64,000 bases of DNA from Siphonodentalium dalli (Eukaryota; Mollusca; Scaphopoda; Gadilida; Siphonodentaliidae): NCBI GenBank assembly GCA_032622095.1, contig CP136063.1, positions 119,680,723 through 119,744,722 of the forward strand, in the 5' to 3' direction. The notes beneath the pieces were generated by a model. That model worked only from the letters and a program-made list of their open reading frames with translations, was not told the origin of the DNA and made no database searches. Every line of letters begins with the position of its first letter. The first letter of the stretch is position 1. Positions 23,400-35,570 of the stretch are shown in pieces. A program made the position numbers and the translations under genes.

Positions 23400-24080
23400 A
23401 AATCGATGGAATCCAAAACGACTAAGCCAATTTCGATGAAATTTGGTATTTTAGGGTATTTTCGGCCGGAGACGAACATAGGCATATTTATTTGTCCGTG
23501 CGAGGTCAACTTTTCACGTGCGGAGGTCAAATCTGTTTTTACGCCGTTTTTGCGCTAATATATTTCAGTTCGGTGCTCACAAATCGATTCGATATAGCGC
23601 GAATAATAAATTGCCAGTCATATAATTTGCACGGTTAGAATCTGTGGCGTATCCTCTTTCCAACGATATATAATATGTTTGTATCCGTTTTAGTTATCTG
23701 CCTCAATTATTAGGTACAAGTGGTCCGATGCTTTTATCGGGATAAAATCAATGCGTAATTTCTATGACGTCGTCAGAGGTCATAAAGTTAGATTACGTTA
23801 ACTCTCACCCTGCCGATGCATTTGACTGTGTCGCGTTAACTCATCACCGGCCGAGGTATCCGCAAATGACATTGGGCTATATATCTCGGAAACGGGTGTA
23901 GCTATCGACTTGAAATTTGGTATGTGAATGTATCTTGCCCCGGATACGAATTTTATCGGGTCGCCGAGCACGTGCGACACCAGCTTCGCGCATGCGCAGA
24001 CCAGATCTAGGAAACGGGTGGAGCTATCGACTTGAAATTTGGTTTTTGAATAGCCCGGACGAAGTCGGGTCACCTTCTAG
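23329..24080 (+). mobile_element. Helitron A, 752 bp
   Basis: Left end A|TCTATTATATATTTTG; a GT-rich microsatellite at 23,365-23,396; right end hairpin CCCGGACGAAGTCGGG (24,054-24,069), then TCACCTT and CTAG (24,077-24,080). The interior holds CGATGAAATTTGG-type segments and, near its 3' end, one unit of the 122-bp repeat found in the 56-kb Helitrons, including CGCGCATGCGCAG. No Rep/helicase: non-autonomous. Confidence 0.85.
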
Positions 24081-25025
24081 TCTATTATATATTTTGGAAG
24101 ATCTGTCTGTCTGTGTGTCTGTGTGTCTGTGTGTGTGTTCGCGATGAACTCGAAAACGTCCCAACCGATTTCGATGAAACTTGGTATGTGGGGGTATTTT
24201 CGGCCGGGGACGAACATAGGCATATTAATTTGTCCGTGCGACGTCACCTTGACCTTGCAATCGGGTCATTTCAAGGTCAAACGCCCGAATATCACGGGAT
24301 TTCGATGAAACTTGGTATGTGGGGGTACTTTCTTATGGCGAGTCTCATAAGCATATTCATTTGTCCGTGTGACGTGACCTTGACCTTGAAATCGGGTCAT
24401 TTCAAGGTCAAACGCCCGAATATCACGGGATTTCGATGAAACTTGGTATGTGGGGGTACTTTCTTATGGCGAGTCTCATAAGCATATTCATTTGCCCGTG
24501 CGACGTGACCTTGACCTTGAAATCCGGTAACTTCAAGGTCAAATCGCCAATTTTGATGGGATTTCGACGAAATTTGATACGTGGGGTTACTTTTGTCCAC
24601 TGTGTGTTTTTGACGGGTCAAATCGTGACCCCGACCTGACCTTGACCTTCAAAATGATCAATTCAAGGTCAAATCGGGTAAAACCGGATGGATTTCGACG
24701 GGTACGATTGTCGGGTACTTTTGTCCGGGCAGTGTTTTTGGACTGGTCAAATCGTGACCCCACTTGACCTTGACCTTCAAAATGGACAATTCAAGGTCAA
24801 AGCCCGGACGGGGTCAAATCGTGACCCCGACCTGACCTTGACCTTCAAAATGATCAATTCAAGGTCAAATCGGGTAAAACCGGATGGATTTCGACGGGCA
24901 CGTTTGTCGGGTACTTTTGTCCGGGCAGTGTTTTTGGACTGGTCAAATCGTGACCCCACTTGACCTTGACCTTCAAAATGGACAATTCAAGGTCAAAGCC
25001 CGGACGAAGTCGGGTCACCTTCTAG
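24081..25025 (+). mobile_element. Helitron B, 945 bp, abutting Helitron A head to tail
   Basis: Its TCTATTATATATTTTGG starts at the base after Helitron A's CTAG. A GTCT/GTGT microsatellite follows (24,103-24,140), then repeated blocks (CGATGAAACTTGGTATGTGG; TGACCTTGACCTT ... TTCAAGGTCAAA) with an internal ~195-bp duplication (24,625-24,795 and 24,815-24,995), then the hairpin and CTAG at 25,022-25,025, followed by T. Confidence 0.85.
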
Positions 25026-25111
25026 TACTATATATAATGTTGAAAAAGGTGAATGAAGTCTTCTCATTGGTGGTGGATCTGGTAGTGCGCCAGCCTGCCC
25101 ACCAATTATGA

Positions 25112-25147
<36 letters not shown>
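25026..25147. repeat. Spacer between converging Helitrons with (AT)n
   Basis: A short unique sequence (about 25,040-25,112) then a ~35-bp AT dinucleotide run at 25,113-25,147. AT-rich DNA is the preferred Helitron target. Confidence 0.8.
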
Positions 25148-25148
<1 letters not shown>

Positions 25149-25767
25149 TAGAAGGTGACCCGACTTCGTCCGGGCTTTGACCTTGAATTGTCCATTTTGA
25201 AGGTCAAGGTCAAGTGGGGTCACGATTTGACCAGTCCAAAAACACTGCCCGGACAAAAGTACCCGACAAACGTGCCCGTCGAAATCCATCCGGTTTTACC
25301 CGATTTGACCTTGAATTGATCATTTTGAAGGAAAATGACTGGTCGGGGTCACGATTGGACCCGTCCAAAACAATCAGTGGACAAAACTAACCCCACGTAT
25401 CAAATTTCGTCGAAATCCCATCAAAATTGGCGATTTGACCTTGAAGTTACCCGATTTCAAGGTCAAGGTCACGTCGCACGGGCAAATGAATATGCTTATG
25501 AGACTCGCCATAAGAAAGTACCCCCACATACCAAGTTTCATCGAAATCCCGTGATATTCGGGCGTTTGACCTTGAAATGACCCGATTTCAAGGTCAAGGT
25601 GACGTCGCACGGACAAATTAATATGCCTATGTTCGTCCCCGGCCGAACATACCACCACATACCAAGTTTCATCGAAATCGGGTGGGACGTTTTCGAGTTC
25701 ATCGCGAACACAGACACACACACAGACACACACACAGACACACAGATCTTCCAAAATATATAATAGA
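25148..25767 (-). mobile_element. Helitron C, 620 bp, minus strand
   Basis: Read on the minus strand it starts TCTATTATATATTTTGG (5' end at 25,767) preceded by A, carries a GTGT/GTCT microsatellite (25,706-25,745), and finishes with hairpin CCCGGACGAAGTCGGG and CTAG at 25,151-25,148 followed by T. Its interior is nearly identical in inverse order to parts of Helitron B, so B and C together form a long inverted repeat. Confidence 0.85.
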
Positions 25768-25771
25768 TATA

Positions 25772-26664
25772 TCTATTATATATTTTGGAAGATCTGTTTG
25801 TTTGTGTGTTTGTTTGTGTGTAATCGATGGACTCGAAACTGGCCCAGCCGATTTCGATGAAACTTGGTATGTGGGGGTATTTTCGGGTCAGGACTAACAT
25901 AGGCCTATTAATTTGTCCGTGCGAGGTCAACTTTCACGTGCCGAGGTCAAATCTGTTTTTACGCCGTTTTGCGCTAATATATTTCAGTTCGGTGCTTACA
26001 AATCGATTCGAAACAGCGCGAATAATAACATGCCAGTCATAATAATGACACTATGAGAATCTTTCGTGTTTCCTCTTTCCAACGATATATAATATGTATG
26101 TATTCGTTTTAGTTATCTGCCTCAATTATTAAGAAGAAGTGGTACGATCTTCTATCAGGGTAAAAACAATGCGTAACTTCTATGACGTCGTTAGAGGTCA
26201 TAAAGTTAGATCACGTTAACTCTTACCCGGCCGATGCATTTGACTGTTTCAGACGTCTTGGCGATATCTCGGGCACCGATGGTAATTTATCTTTACGTTG
26301 AAACTTGAGGCGCGTTTATATACTTCAGTGGAAATCAAATCGGGTTAAACTGGCGGATTTTTACGGACGAAATTTGATGCATAGGGTATCTCGGTATCCG
26401 CTGGGCCGATTTCCCGGTATCCGCTGGGCCGATTTCCACCATTTTTGGGGTGTTGGTGTTTGACCCCACCTGACCTTGACCTTCAAAATGGTCAATTCAA
26501 GGTCAAATCGGGTAAAACCGGATGGATTTCGACGGGTACTTTTGTCGGGTACTTTTGTTCGGGCACTGTGTTTTGGACGGGTCAAATCGTGACCCCACTT
26601 GACCTTGGCCTTCAAAATAGACAATTCAAGGTCAAAGCCCGGACGAAGTCGGGTCACCTTCTAG
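25772..26664 (+). mobile_element. Helitron D, 893 bp
   Basis: Left end A|TCTATTATATATTTTGG four bases from the 5' end of Helitron C, so the two lie head to head; right end hairpin and CTAG at 26,661-26,664, followed by T and an AT run. The first half matches Helitron A (GCGAGGTCAACTTTCACG), the second half Helitron B, so it looks like a recombinant of the two subtypes. Confidence 0.85.
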
Positions 26665-26880
26665 TATATATATATATATATATATATATAGCAAAATCGG
26701 CCCAAATCTCATATTGCATATTCAGTGGCGTGCCTACATGTGAGAGGGCAACGTACTGGTCGCTATATATATATATAATTTTACAGTTCAACGTGACTTG
26801 TCAAGTTTGAGCTATTGCCATGGGCTCATATCCGTCGTCCGTGTGCCCGTCAACAATACCCACTAGCATATAGGCGCTAC
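26665..26880. other. (TA)n tracts and short unassigned sequence
   Basis: TA runs at 26,665-26,689 and 26,764-26,776. The sequence TTGAGCTATTGCCATGGGCT at about 26,809 recurs as TTGAGATATTGCCATGGCTT at 28,073, marking the start of the tandem family to the right. Confidence 0.5.
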
Positions 26881-27520
26881 AGGTGGCACCTTTGGTCGGG
26901 TCGTTATGAAATTTGTCATGGTTGTTGACATTGACATGTAGATGAGATATTAGTCATTTTGGGGTAAATCGGCAAAAAAACATGGCCAACAGCCGCCATC
27001 TTGGATTTCACAATTCAATCCATTGGCCATGCATGCCGTATATACCATTTGTGTGATTATAATGAAATTTGTCATGGATGTTGACATTGCCATGAAGATG
27101 AGAACGAGTCATTTTTGCGTCAATCGGCAAAAGAGCATGGCCGCCATCGGCCATCTTGTTTTTCAGTATTAAACAATGTAAATACATAAGCACGGGCTAC
27201 AGGCCGTACCGTATGAAAATTGTCATGGCTGATTACATTGACATTTAGATGTGAACGAGTCATTTTGGGGTCATTTGACAAAAAAACATGGCGGCCAGCG
27301 ACCATCTTGGATTTCAAAATTCAATCCATTAGCACAGACGACAGGCCGGAGTGTTCGTCTGATCATCATGAAATTTGTCGTGGAATTAATATTGACTTGT
27401 AGATAGGAACGGGTCATTTTGGGGTCATTCAGCCATAAAACATGGCCGCTGGTAGCCATCTTGGATTTTACTCTTTGTATGACTAAATGCACAGGCTACA
27501 GGTCGTAGCACTACAGCCGG
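26881..27520 (+). repeat. Degenerate ~155-bp tandem repeats with GCCATCTTGGATT motif (block 1)
   Basis: Units recur at about 150-160-bp spacing (GAAATTTGTCATGG-type sequence at 26,910, 27,065, 27,216, 27,368). Each has GACATTGACATGTAGATG, CGAGTCATTTTGGGGTCA, a variable ACATGGCCGCCAGC and CCATCTTGGATTTCAAA. Frames across it are not conserved and no protein is implied. Confidence 0.85.
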
Positions 27521-28142
27521 CTGTTACAGTATTAATTTTCACACAAAACTTTTCACACAAAATGATAAATCAGGTTTAAAAATGCATTTTTTTTCGGGCG
27601 GAACAGAAAATGGGAAGAAAAAAAAATAGCAGAATAGAAATGTGAAACGGAAGGAAAATAGCACCGCTAGGCTTTAGGGAGTGCGCGAGAGGGGTCGTAG
27701 ACCCTTCTCGCAGGCGGGGGTCCCGGGAAATTTTTGTAAGATGTAGAAGCTTGAGAAGCATTCTGAACATATTTCTGAGTAGCATTATGCGAATGTTAAT
27801 TGGACCAAAATTGAAACAATATTAGTCCGGGAGCTGATAGGGTACCCCTGCACCCCCATGATTCAACTTCACCCCACTAATTTTCTTCCTTATTAGTCCC
27901 TCAACTTTTATGCAATGTTAGTACGAAACAAAACGTGTCCGTACAGTCACCAGACATGATGGGATGGCGTCCAACATGGACACCGTTTTTTCAGAAGGAT
28001 GCAAATTATAGTGAGAAAATCTTATCAATGTATACAAGTGTATATATTTTTATCTCAACTTTACTTTGTAAAGGTTGAGATATTGCCATGGCTTGGTATC
28101 CGTCGTCTGTGTGCGTGCGTATGTGAGGCGTCAACAATACAG
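27521..28142. other. Unassigned stretch between repeat blocks
   Basis: Nothing coding. Contains poly-T/poly-A short runs and a GC-rich segment at 27,660-27,735 with CGGGGGTCCCGGGA. Confidence 0.4.
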
Positions 28143-28455
28143 CCACGGAGCTTGGAATTTGGTCAAAACCCCTCTTTTATTGGCAGAACCACCACCCGGG
28201 ACCATAGGTCACGGAAGGAACGAAACACGAATTTGTTGCGACCCATTTTGACCTCAACTGTATTCCTACAAAAAATATATTTTCACTAAAATCTTTTGGT
28301 ACCTCTTACACCTTAGATGCCAATCTACAACATTCCATAGGTATATTTTTCCAGTTCTTCGAAAACCTCACTTTATTTCGGTAATGTATTGTAAATTCAC
28401 CAACGAACACAAATCTGCGACACCTCCATCACCCGTTCTAGAATCTGAATGACAA
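28143..28455 (-). mobile_element. Truncated copy of a TIR element (inverse of 29700-30008)
   Basis: From the terminus CACGGAGCTTGGAATTTGG this segment is the reverse complement of 29,700-30,008 for about 310 bp at high identity, then diverges near 28,455. It is therefore one half of the element described at 29303-30010, inserted in the opposite direction. Confidence 0.7.
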
Positions 28456-29050
28456 ATGGCACAAAACCATTTTTCCGGAATAACAAAGTCGGAACGAAAT
28501 AAAATCGAAACCTATAATTTATTTCTATTTATGGCACGACCACGTGGTATTGGTTTTTTTTATGTTCGTTGTGCACAGGAAGGCCTATGTACTACTTGAC
28601 TTGGTAATGCTACTGGTTGCAATGATTGGTCATACGGGGACCACAACTCTCTCTCTCTCTCTCTCTCTCCCCCCCCTCTCTCTCTCTCTCTGTCGCGATC
28701 TGTTTATAGACCTAAACTATCCATCATATAATAGTAATAGTACTCAACCCACTGATCGAATATCACAAAGTAGAAGAAAAAAAATATATATAGACTCACG
28801 GGGAGGCCTGGTATATATATATGCCTATGCATGAAGCGATTCCTTTGTGCGTTTTGGTGCATATTCGTTGCCAGAATATCTTGATTATTTCCACATTATT
28901 ATTTCATGTTTCTATGAATAATTTCACGATGATCGTACCAATGCTACGTATATAGCAATGATTTGTTCTCATTTTGATATCGATGTCATGACCCATGAAA
29001 ATTTCACGATGATCGGTGCATCGACAAAGCTCTAGGCAGTGTTATTGATT
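28456..29050. other. Unassigned stretch with a CT microsatellite
   Basis: A CT run with a C-rich interruption lies at 28,648-28,691; the rest shows no gene. Confidence 0.5.
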
Positions 29051-29302
29051 TATATATGCAGGGTTATCGCTGAAATCCAAGATGGCCGACGGCGGCCATG
29101 TTTCTTGGGGAATTCACTCCAAAATTATTCGTTCCCATCTACATGTCAATGTCAACCTCCATGACCAATTTAATTATGATCAGACCAACACTGCGACTTC
29201 TTGTCCGTGCTAAAGTGTGCAAATTTGAAATCCAAGATGGCTGCTGTCGGCCATGTTTTTTATGCAAATGAGCCAAAAATGACTCAGACAATATTTATTA
29301 GA
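29051..29302 (+). repeat. Tandem repeat block 2 of the GCCATCTTGG family
   Basis: About one and a half units in the opposite orientation to block 1 (ATCCAAGATGGCCGACGGCG; CCATCTACATGTCAATGTCA; ATCCAAGATGGCTGCTGTCG). Confidence 0.7.
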
Positions 29303-30010
29303 TCACAGGAGCTTGGAATTTGGTAAAAACCCTCTTTTATTGGCGGAACCACCACCGGGACCATATTCCAAGCTCATAAATCATAAATTGAATTTGTTTC
29401 AGAGAAAAAATTCTCAGTCCACGCCTTTTTTTCTTCTTCAAAATATCCGTACTTTGTATAATACGTACCTGATCAGGAGCTCTTCGAATTCTTGGTTAAA
29501 AATTGTGTTATACCAACCACGACGTATGATTGACGCAGAATTACATATATTAAATTGTATTTGACACAATTTATCAGTTTCGGTCATGTAATAAACATGT
29601 AATCAGCAGCTATGTTCGAAATTATAAACGGTACTTTCATGCTATCCGTCTCCGGATCATAGTTTTAAAGTTTCCGCATATTTCGGTACCATTTCCGCTA
29701 CTCAGATTCTACAACGGGTGATGGAGGTGTCGCAGATTTGTGTTCGTTGGTGAATTTACAATACGTTACCGAAATAAAGTGAGGTTTTCGAAGAACTGGA
29801 AAAATATACCTATGGAATGTTGTAGATTGGCATCTAAGGTGTAAGAGGTACCAACAGTTTTTAGTGAAAATATATTTTTTGTAGGAATACAGTTGAGTTC
29901 AAAATGGGTGGCAACAAATTCGTGTTTCGTTCCTTCCGTGACCTATGGTTCCGGGTGGTGGTTCTGCCAATAAAATAGGGGTTTTGACCAAATTCCAAGC
30001 TCCTGTGATA
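29303..30010 (+). mobile_element. ~700-bp non-autonomous element with ~65-bp terminal inverted repeats
   Basis: Left end CACAGGAGCTTGGAATTTGG continuing with CCTCTTTTATTGGCGGAACC; the right end (29,940-30,008) is its reverse complement. No transposase. It interrupts the GCCATCTTGG tandem array, which resumes at 30,011. No clear target duplication longer than about 2 bp. Confidence 0.7.
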
Positions 30011-31610
30011 CAGCCTACAGGCAATTCCTTTGGTCGGATCATTATGAAATTTGTCACAGCTGTTGACATTGACATGTAGATAGGAACGAGTCATTTTGGG
30101 GTCATTCAGAAAAAAACATGGCGCCAGCGGCCATCTTGAATTTAAAATTCAATCCATTAGCACGGGTTACAGGTCGTACTGTTCGTCTGATCATCAATTT
30201 GTCATGGATGTTAATATTGACATGTAGATGGAAACGAGTAATTTTTGGGTCGTTCCTCTAAAAAACATGGCCGCCAGCAGCCATCTTGGATTTTACTCTT
30301 TGCATGGCTAAGTCCTTTGGCACGGGCTACAGGTCGCACCTTTGGTCAGATCATTATGAAATTTGTCATGGCTGTTGAAATTGACATGTAGATGGAAAAG
30401 AGTAATTTTGGGGTCGTTCCTCTAAAAAACATGGCCGCCAGCAGCCATCTTGGATTTTAAATTTACTCTTTGCATGGCTAAGTCCTTTGGCACGTCTACA
30501 TGTCGTACCTTTGGTCAGATCATTATGAAATTTGTCATGGCTGTTGAAATTGACATGTAGATGGGAACGAGTCATTTTGGGGTCATTTGGTGAAAAAACA
30601 TGACAGCCAGTGGCCATCTTGGATTTCAAAATCCAATCCATTAGCACGGGCTACAGGCCATACTGTTTGTCTGATCATCATGCACTTTGTCGTGGATATT
30701 AATATTAAGATGTAGATGGGAACGAGTCATTTTGGGATCACTCGACCATAAAACATTGCCGCTGGTAGCCATCTTGGATTTTACTCTTTGTATTACTAAA
30801 TCCTTTGGCACAGGCTACATGTCGTATCTTCGGTCGGATCATCAGTAAATGTGTCACGGATGTTAACATTGACATGTAAATGGGAAACGAGTCATTTTGG
30901 GGTCATTCAGCAAAAAATCTTGGCTGCCAGCGGCCATCTTGGATTTCAAAATAAATCCATTGTGAAGGGCTACAGACCGTACTGTTTATTTGATGATCAT
31001 GAAATTTGTCATTTATATTAATATTGACATATAGATGGGAATGGGTCATTTTGGGGTCATTCGGCCATAAAACATGGCCGCTGGCAGCCATCGTGGATTT
31101 TACTCTTTGCATCACTAATCCTTTGGCACAGGCTACAGGTCGTACATTTGGTCGGATTATCATGAAAGTCTTCACGAATATTGACAATGACATGTAGATG
31201 GGAACGAATCTTTTTGGGGTCATTCGGCCATAAAACATGGCCGCTGGCAGCCATCTTTGATTTTACTCTTTGCATGACTAAATCCTTTGGTATGGTCTAC
31301 AGGTCGTACCTTTGGTCGGATCATCGTGAAATTTGTCATGGCTGTTAACATTAAAATGTAGATGGGTAGGAGTCATTTTTGGGGTCATTCGGCATAAAAC
31401 ATGTCCGTTGGCAGCCATCTTGGATTTTACTCTTTGCATGACTAAACCCTTTGGCACACCCTACAGTCCACTTCCCTCATCCGATCATCACCAAACTTCA
31501 TATTAATCTTGATATTGATCTACTAGACGGAAGCTATCAAATGTTTTTGAATTTCATTGGACAACATAGCCGTCAGCAACCATCTTCGATTTTACTTTAT
31601 GTATCTCTTC
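30011..31610 (+). repeat. Degenerate ~160-bp tandem repeats (block 3)
   Basis: About ten units. Core elements: GGTCGGATCATTATGAAATT, TGTCATGGCTGTTGACATTG, ACATGTAGATGGGAACGAGT, CATTTTGGGGTCATTCGGCC, ACATGGCCGCTGGCAGCCAT, CTTGGATTTTACTCTTTGCA, TGACTAAATCCTTTGGCACA. The last unit (31,480-31,610) grades into the dispersed repeat domain that appears inverted at 18.8 and 22.2 kb, so array and dispersed repeats share an ancestor. Confidence 0.9.
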
Positions 31611-33739
31611 GTGTTGATAATCTAGTATGACTTAGCCCTTTCAACTTTCCGCATTCCTACTCGCTCCATTGACTGTAACACATGAAATTATTCCCTTTCC
31701 AAGTCGAGCTACAGTATCATTGACACTTTCATTTGTGAAGCAGGCTGCTTCAAGCAGGAAAGATATAATAGCACCTTTTTAGGTTAATATTGGGACTCTC
31801 CATCAAAGAAAGCCGCCAAAAATGGCAGCAGGAAGTGGAAAATAAGGAAGAAAATTAGTGTGGCGAGGTTAAATCATTGGGGATCAGGGTTACACTATCA
31901 TCTCCCGGATTATATGCATTGTCATTGACATTTTCGTGAAATGTACTGCGAATCTACCAAATACAGTATAACTGAAGTCATCTGGAATTTAGTTTTTACA
32001 TGACTAAATCCTCAACATGGCATACAGTAATACTCTAATTAATCGACACATCAACCACAACAGAATTATGGGTAACTTTTCAGGATTTAGTCGGAAATAT
32101 GGCTTGTTGCAATTCATCGGAAAGCTCTCACTGAAAGGCGTAGCATAAATCGGAAATAAGACAAATCCTTGAGTACAGGCTAACACACTGTGAATATGTA
32201 TACTATCACCTCACCGTGGCATGTTGATCATGAGTATGACTAGAAGATGTCTTTTGACATTATCCTGACATTGTACAATTACATGATTTACTTAATAATT
32301 TTTCTTTGATAGTTATTGAGAACCGGCACTCGTACTTGATGTGTACAGCTAGAAAATCATAAGTTTGTTAAATCATTGAAGAAATAAAAAAAGTGATCAT
32401 CAGATTCTGCGTGTAAATCAAAGTTGGTAAACAATCTACTGTAACAGAAGCCAATGTGTATGTACAATAACTCTAAAATACAGATAGCTTAGAATATGAT
32501 GAGTTGCAGTGTGTATTTCCTTATTAAATTATTTGTAACATCAATGGTAGTATTAATGTTTTAGTATTACAACAAAAGAAAACATTACTTGAAGCAGTCT
32601 GTGTAAATGTCTTGGTAAATGCCATAATTGGTCAAATTTGGACAACTCGAGAAGCAAATATATGTTGAGGATATTTACTGATAGCGTGTCCATTTTTCGC
32701 AAGTTGTTATTTATTATTTGATTGCCAAAAGTGCCATTCAAATAACACAATGAATTCAAAAGTCATTTTGGTTCTAACCCTGACTTGGACCAAAATCGGG
32801 AGTATTTTTCAAGTTTAATGTGAGTTGGGGACATCTTGATTTGTCATTCCGATCGTAACATGGTCATTTCAACAAGAAATGAGCTTTTGCGTACTTAATT
32901 TAAAATTCTACAAAATTCTACAAAAATTCAATATATTAAGACATTAACTAATTCTGACAATTTTTCGTATAACCCATCTGGATTGCCCCCCACCGTGTTT
33001 AAAGTTGTATTTCTTATCACTTCAATAGAAATGTAGATAAAATATTTATCGACCTATTTCGATACTGGGAAAAAGTCAAAAGCATATACTATTAAGTGTA
33101 TTTTGGAGCTCAAACTACCATGTGACTTTAAGATCACCACTACCGTATACAGTACATAGATGTAAGTGATGTTCTTTCCTTGCATTCTGAACTTATTCAT
33201 GACAAATATTGATCTTTATTGTAAACATCATGTTTTTCCATGTTGTATTCAATAAAACAATAAATTACACTTATATTCTAATAGAATCTACTTAGTTTTA
33301 TTATTTTATGGTCAGTTACAAACAATGAGACGTAGGCTTGGGTAGCATTCATAATTATTTTGAGCATAGTCGAAAATAAAATGAAAAAATTAAATAAAAT
33401 GAAAAGCCACCCCCGCCCCTATTTTTTTCTTGCATGTCACCAGAAACACAGGTATATATTTTTTGGCCTTAATTGCGCTTAAGCACAATCAAGTGCTTAA
33501 GTGCAATCAATTGCACTTAAGTGTAATTCATTATTAGTGAACATTCAGATGACCACAATACAATCGTAAGCAAAGGAATCGGGCCCCGACGAGATCGTGG
33601 ATAGTTTGTTCACACGTTTACTACCGGTATGTCATCGTACATGATGAAATAGTAGGTTGTTCATAAAACATGTGATTGACTACCCTACGATCTTTCCAGC
33701 CACAATGTAATACCTACACACAACTGCGTCGGGTTAATT
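31611..33739. other. Unassigned stretch
   Basis: No gene. 31,630-31,750 is the continuation of the dispersed domain (CGCTCCATTGACTGTAACAC). At 33,478-33,525 TTAAGTGCAATC and its complement alternate, giving a palindrome TTAAGTGCAA/TTGCACTTAA. Confidence 0.4.
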
Positions 33740-35570
33740 AGAAAGAGTACATTGGGGGCCACCCAACAACGCACTATAACCCTTTATTTGACCTAAATCG
33801 GTATTAAATGGGCCGATAAATGGCATGTATGCCGTATTTTAACGCCTCTGGTCGGCCAATTGGATCGGGTGGAGGTGTATGGAAAGAGTTCATTGGGAGG
33901 GGTTACCATACAACGCCCTTTATTTGTCCCAAATCGGTTAGGGGGCCTAGAAATGGCATCGGTGCCCTATTAAACCCTTTGGGCGGCGGCCATTTTGGAT
34001 CGGGATGGGGTGAATCGTGTGAATATTTAGATTGGGTTGGGGTTCACCATACAACACACTTTGTTTGACCTAAATCGGTCAAAGAGCCGATAAATGGCAT
34101 GAGTGCCATGTTTGAACCTTCTGGACGGCGGTCATTTTTGATCGGGGGTTGAATGGGGTGAATATTTAGATTGGCTTGGGGGCCACACTACAGCATCCTT
34201 TTTTATTTTACCTAAATCGATTAAGGGGTCGATAAATGGCATGGGTGTCCTAATCGAACTCATCTGAACGGCGGCAATTTTGGGTAGGGGCGGGTGGAGG
34301 GATAAATATTTAGATTGGGTTGGTGTCACCCACCCTACAACACCATTTATTACACCTAAATCGATCAAGGGTCTAGGGTTGTCATGATGCCCCATTTGAA
34401 CCTATCTGGACGGTGGCCATTTTAGACTGAGGTGGAGTGAACGATGTGAATATTTAGATTGGCTTGGGGCCACACACAACATCCTTTATTTTAACTAAAT
34501 CGGTCAAAGGGCCGAGAAATGGCATGGGAGCCCTATTTGAACCCCTCTTGACGGCGGCCATTTTGTATCTGGAAGGGTGAGTGGGGTGAATATTTAGATT
34601 CGCTCGGGGCCACACTACAACGTCATTTGTTTGGCCTAAATCGACCAAGAGGCCGAGAAATGGCATATATGTACCATATTTGAACCCCTCTGTATACATG
34701 GCGGCCATTTTGGATCAGGTTGGGGTGTGTGCAAAGAGTTCATTAGGGGACACCCTATAACGTACTTTATTTGACCTAAATCTGTCAAACGCCCTATGCC
34801 CTATTTGAACCCATCTGGGCGGCGTTCATTTTGGATAGAATATTTAGATAGGCTTGTATGAGTCATCCTACAACACCCTTTGTTTGACATAAATCGGTCA
34901 AGGGGCCAAGAAATTTGAACCCCACTAGACGGCGGTCATTTTGAATCGGGGGTTGGGGTGTGTAGTTTGCAGAAAGAGTACATTGGGGCCACCCAACAAC
35001 ACAATTTATTTGACCTAAATCGGTTAAGGGGCTGAGAAAAGGCATGGGTGCCCTATTGAACCCCTCTTGGACGGCGGCCATTTTTGATCGGGTGGGTGAA
35101 TGGTGTGAATATTTAGATTGGTTTGGGGGTCACCGTACAATACACTTTGTTTGACCTAAATCGGTCAATGGGCCGAGAAATGACATGGGTGCCATATTTG
35201 AACTCTTCTGGACGGCGGCCATTTTGGATCGGGGGAGGGGTTGAATGGGGTGAATATTTAGATTGACTTGGGAGCCACTCTACAACGCAATTTAAATGTT
35301 TGACCTAAATCGGTCAAGAGGCCGAGAATGACATTTGTTCCCTATTTGAACCCATCTGGACGGCGGCCATTTTTTTGGATCAGGATGGGGTGTTTGGAAA
35401 GAGTGCCTACGGGCAATCTACAAAATCCTTTATTTGACCTAAATCGGTTAAGGGGCCGATAAATTACGTTGGTGCCCTATTTGAATCCCTCTGGAAGGCG
35501 GCATTTTTGGATCGGGGTGTGTGTGGGGGGGGGTACATTGGGGGCACCCTTTGTTTTACCTTATAACTAT
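33740..35570 (+). repeat. ~143-bp tandem array with GGCGGCCATTTTGGATC motif
   Basis: About 13 units spaced 110-150 bp. Each has ACGGCGGCCATTTTGGATCG, GGTGAATATTTAGATTGG, CTTTATTTGACCTAAATCGG, TCAAGGGGCCGAGAAATGG and GTGCCCTATTTGAACCC. Divergence between units is 10-25 percent by eye. The minus-strand frames that cross several units are a by-product of the periodicity. Confidence 0.9.

Noticed and set aside
27576-27785. A 69-codon minus-strand frame
   Set aside because: Low-complexity Phe/Leu-rich stretch over a poly-A/T segment; no support.
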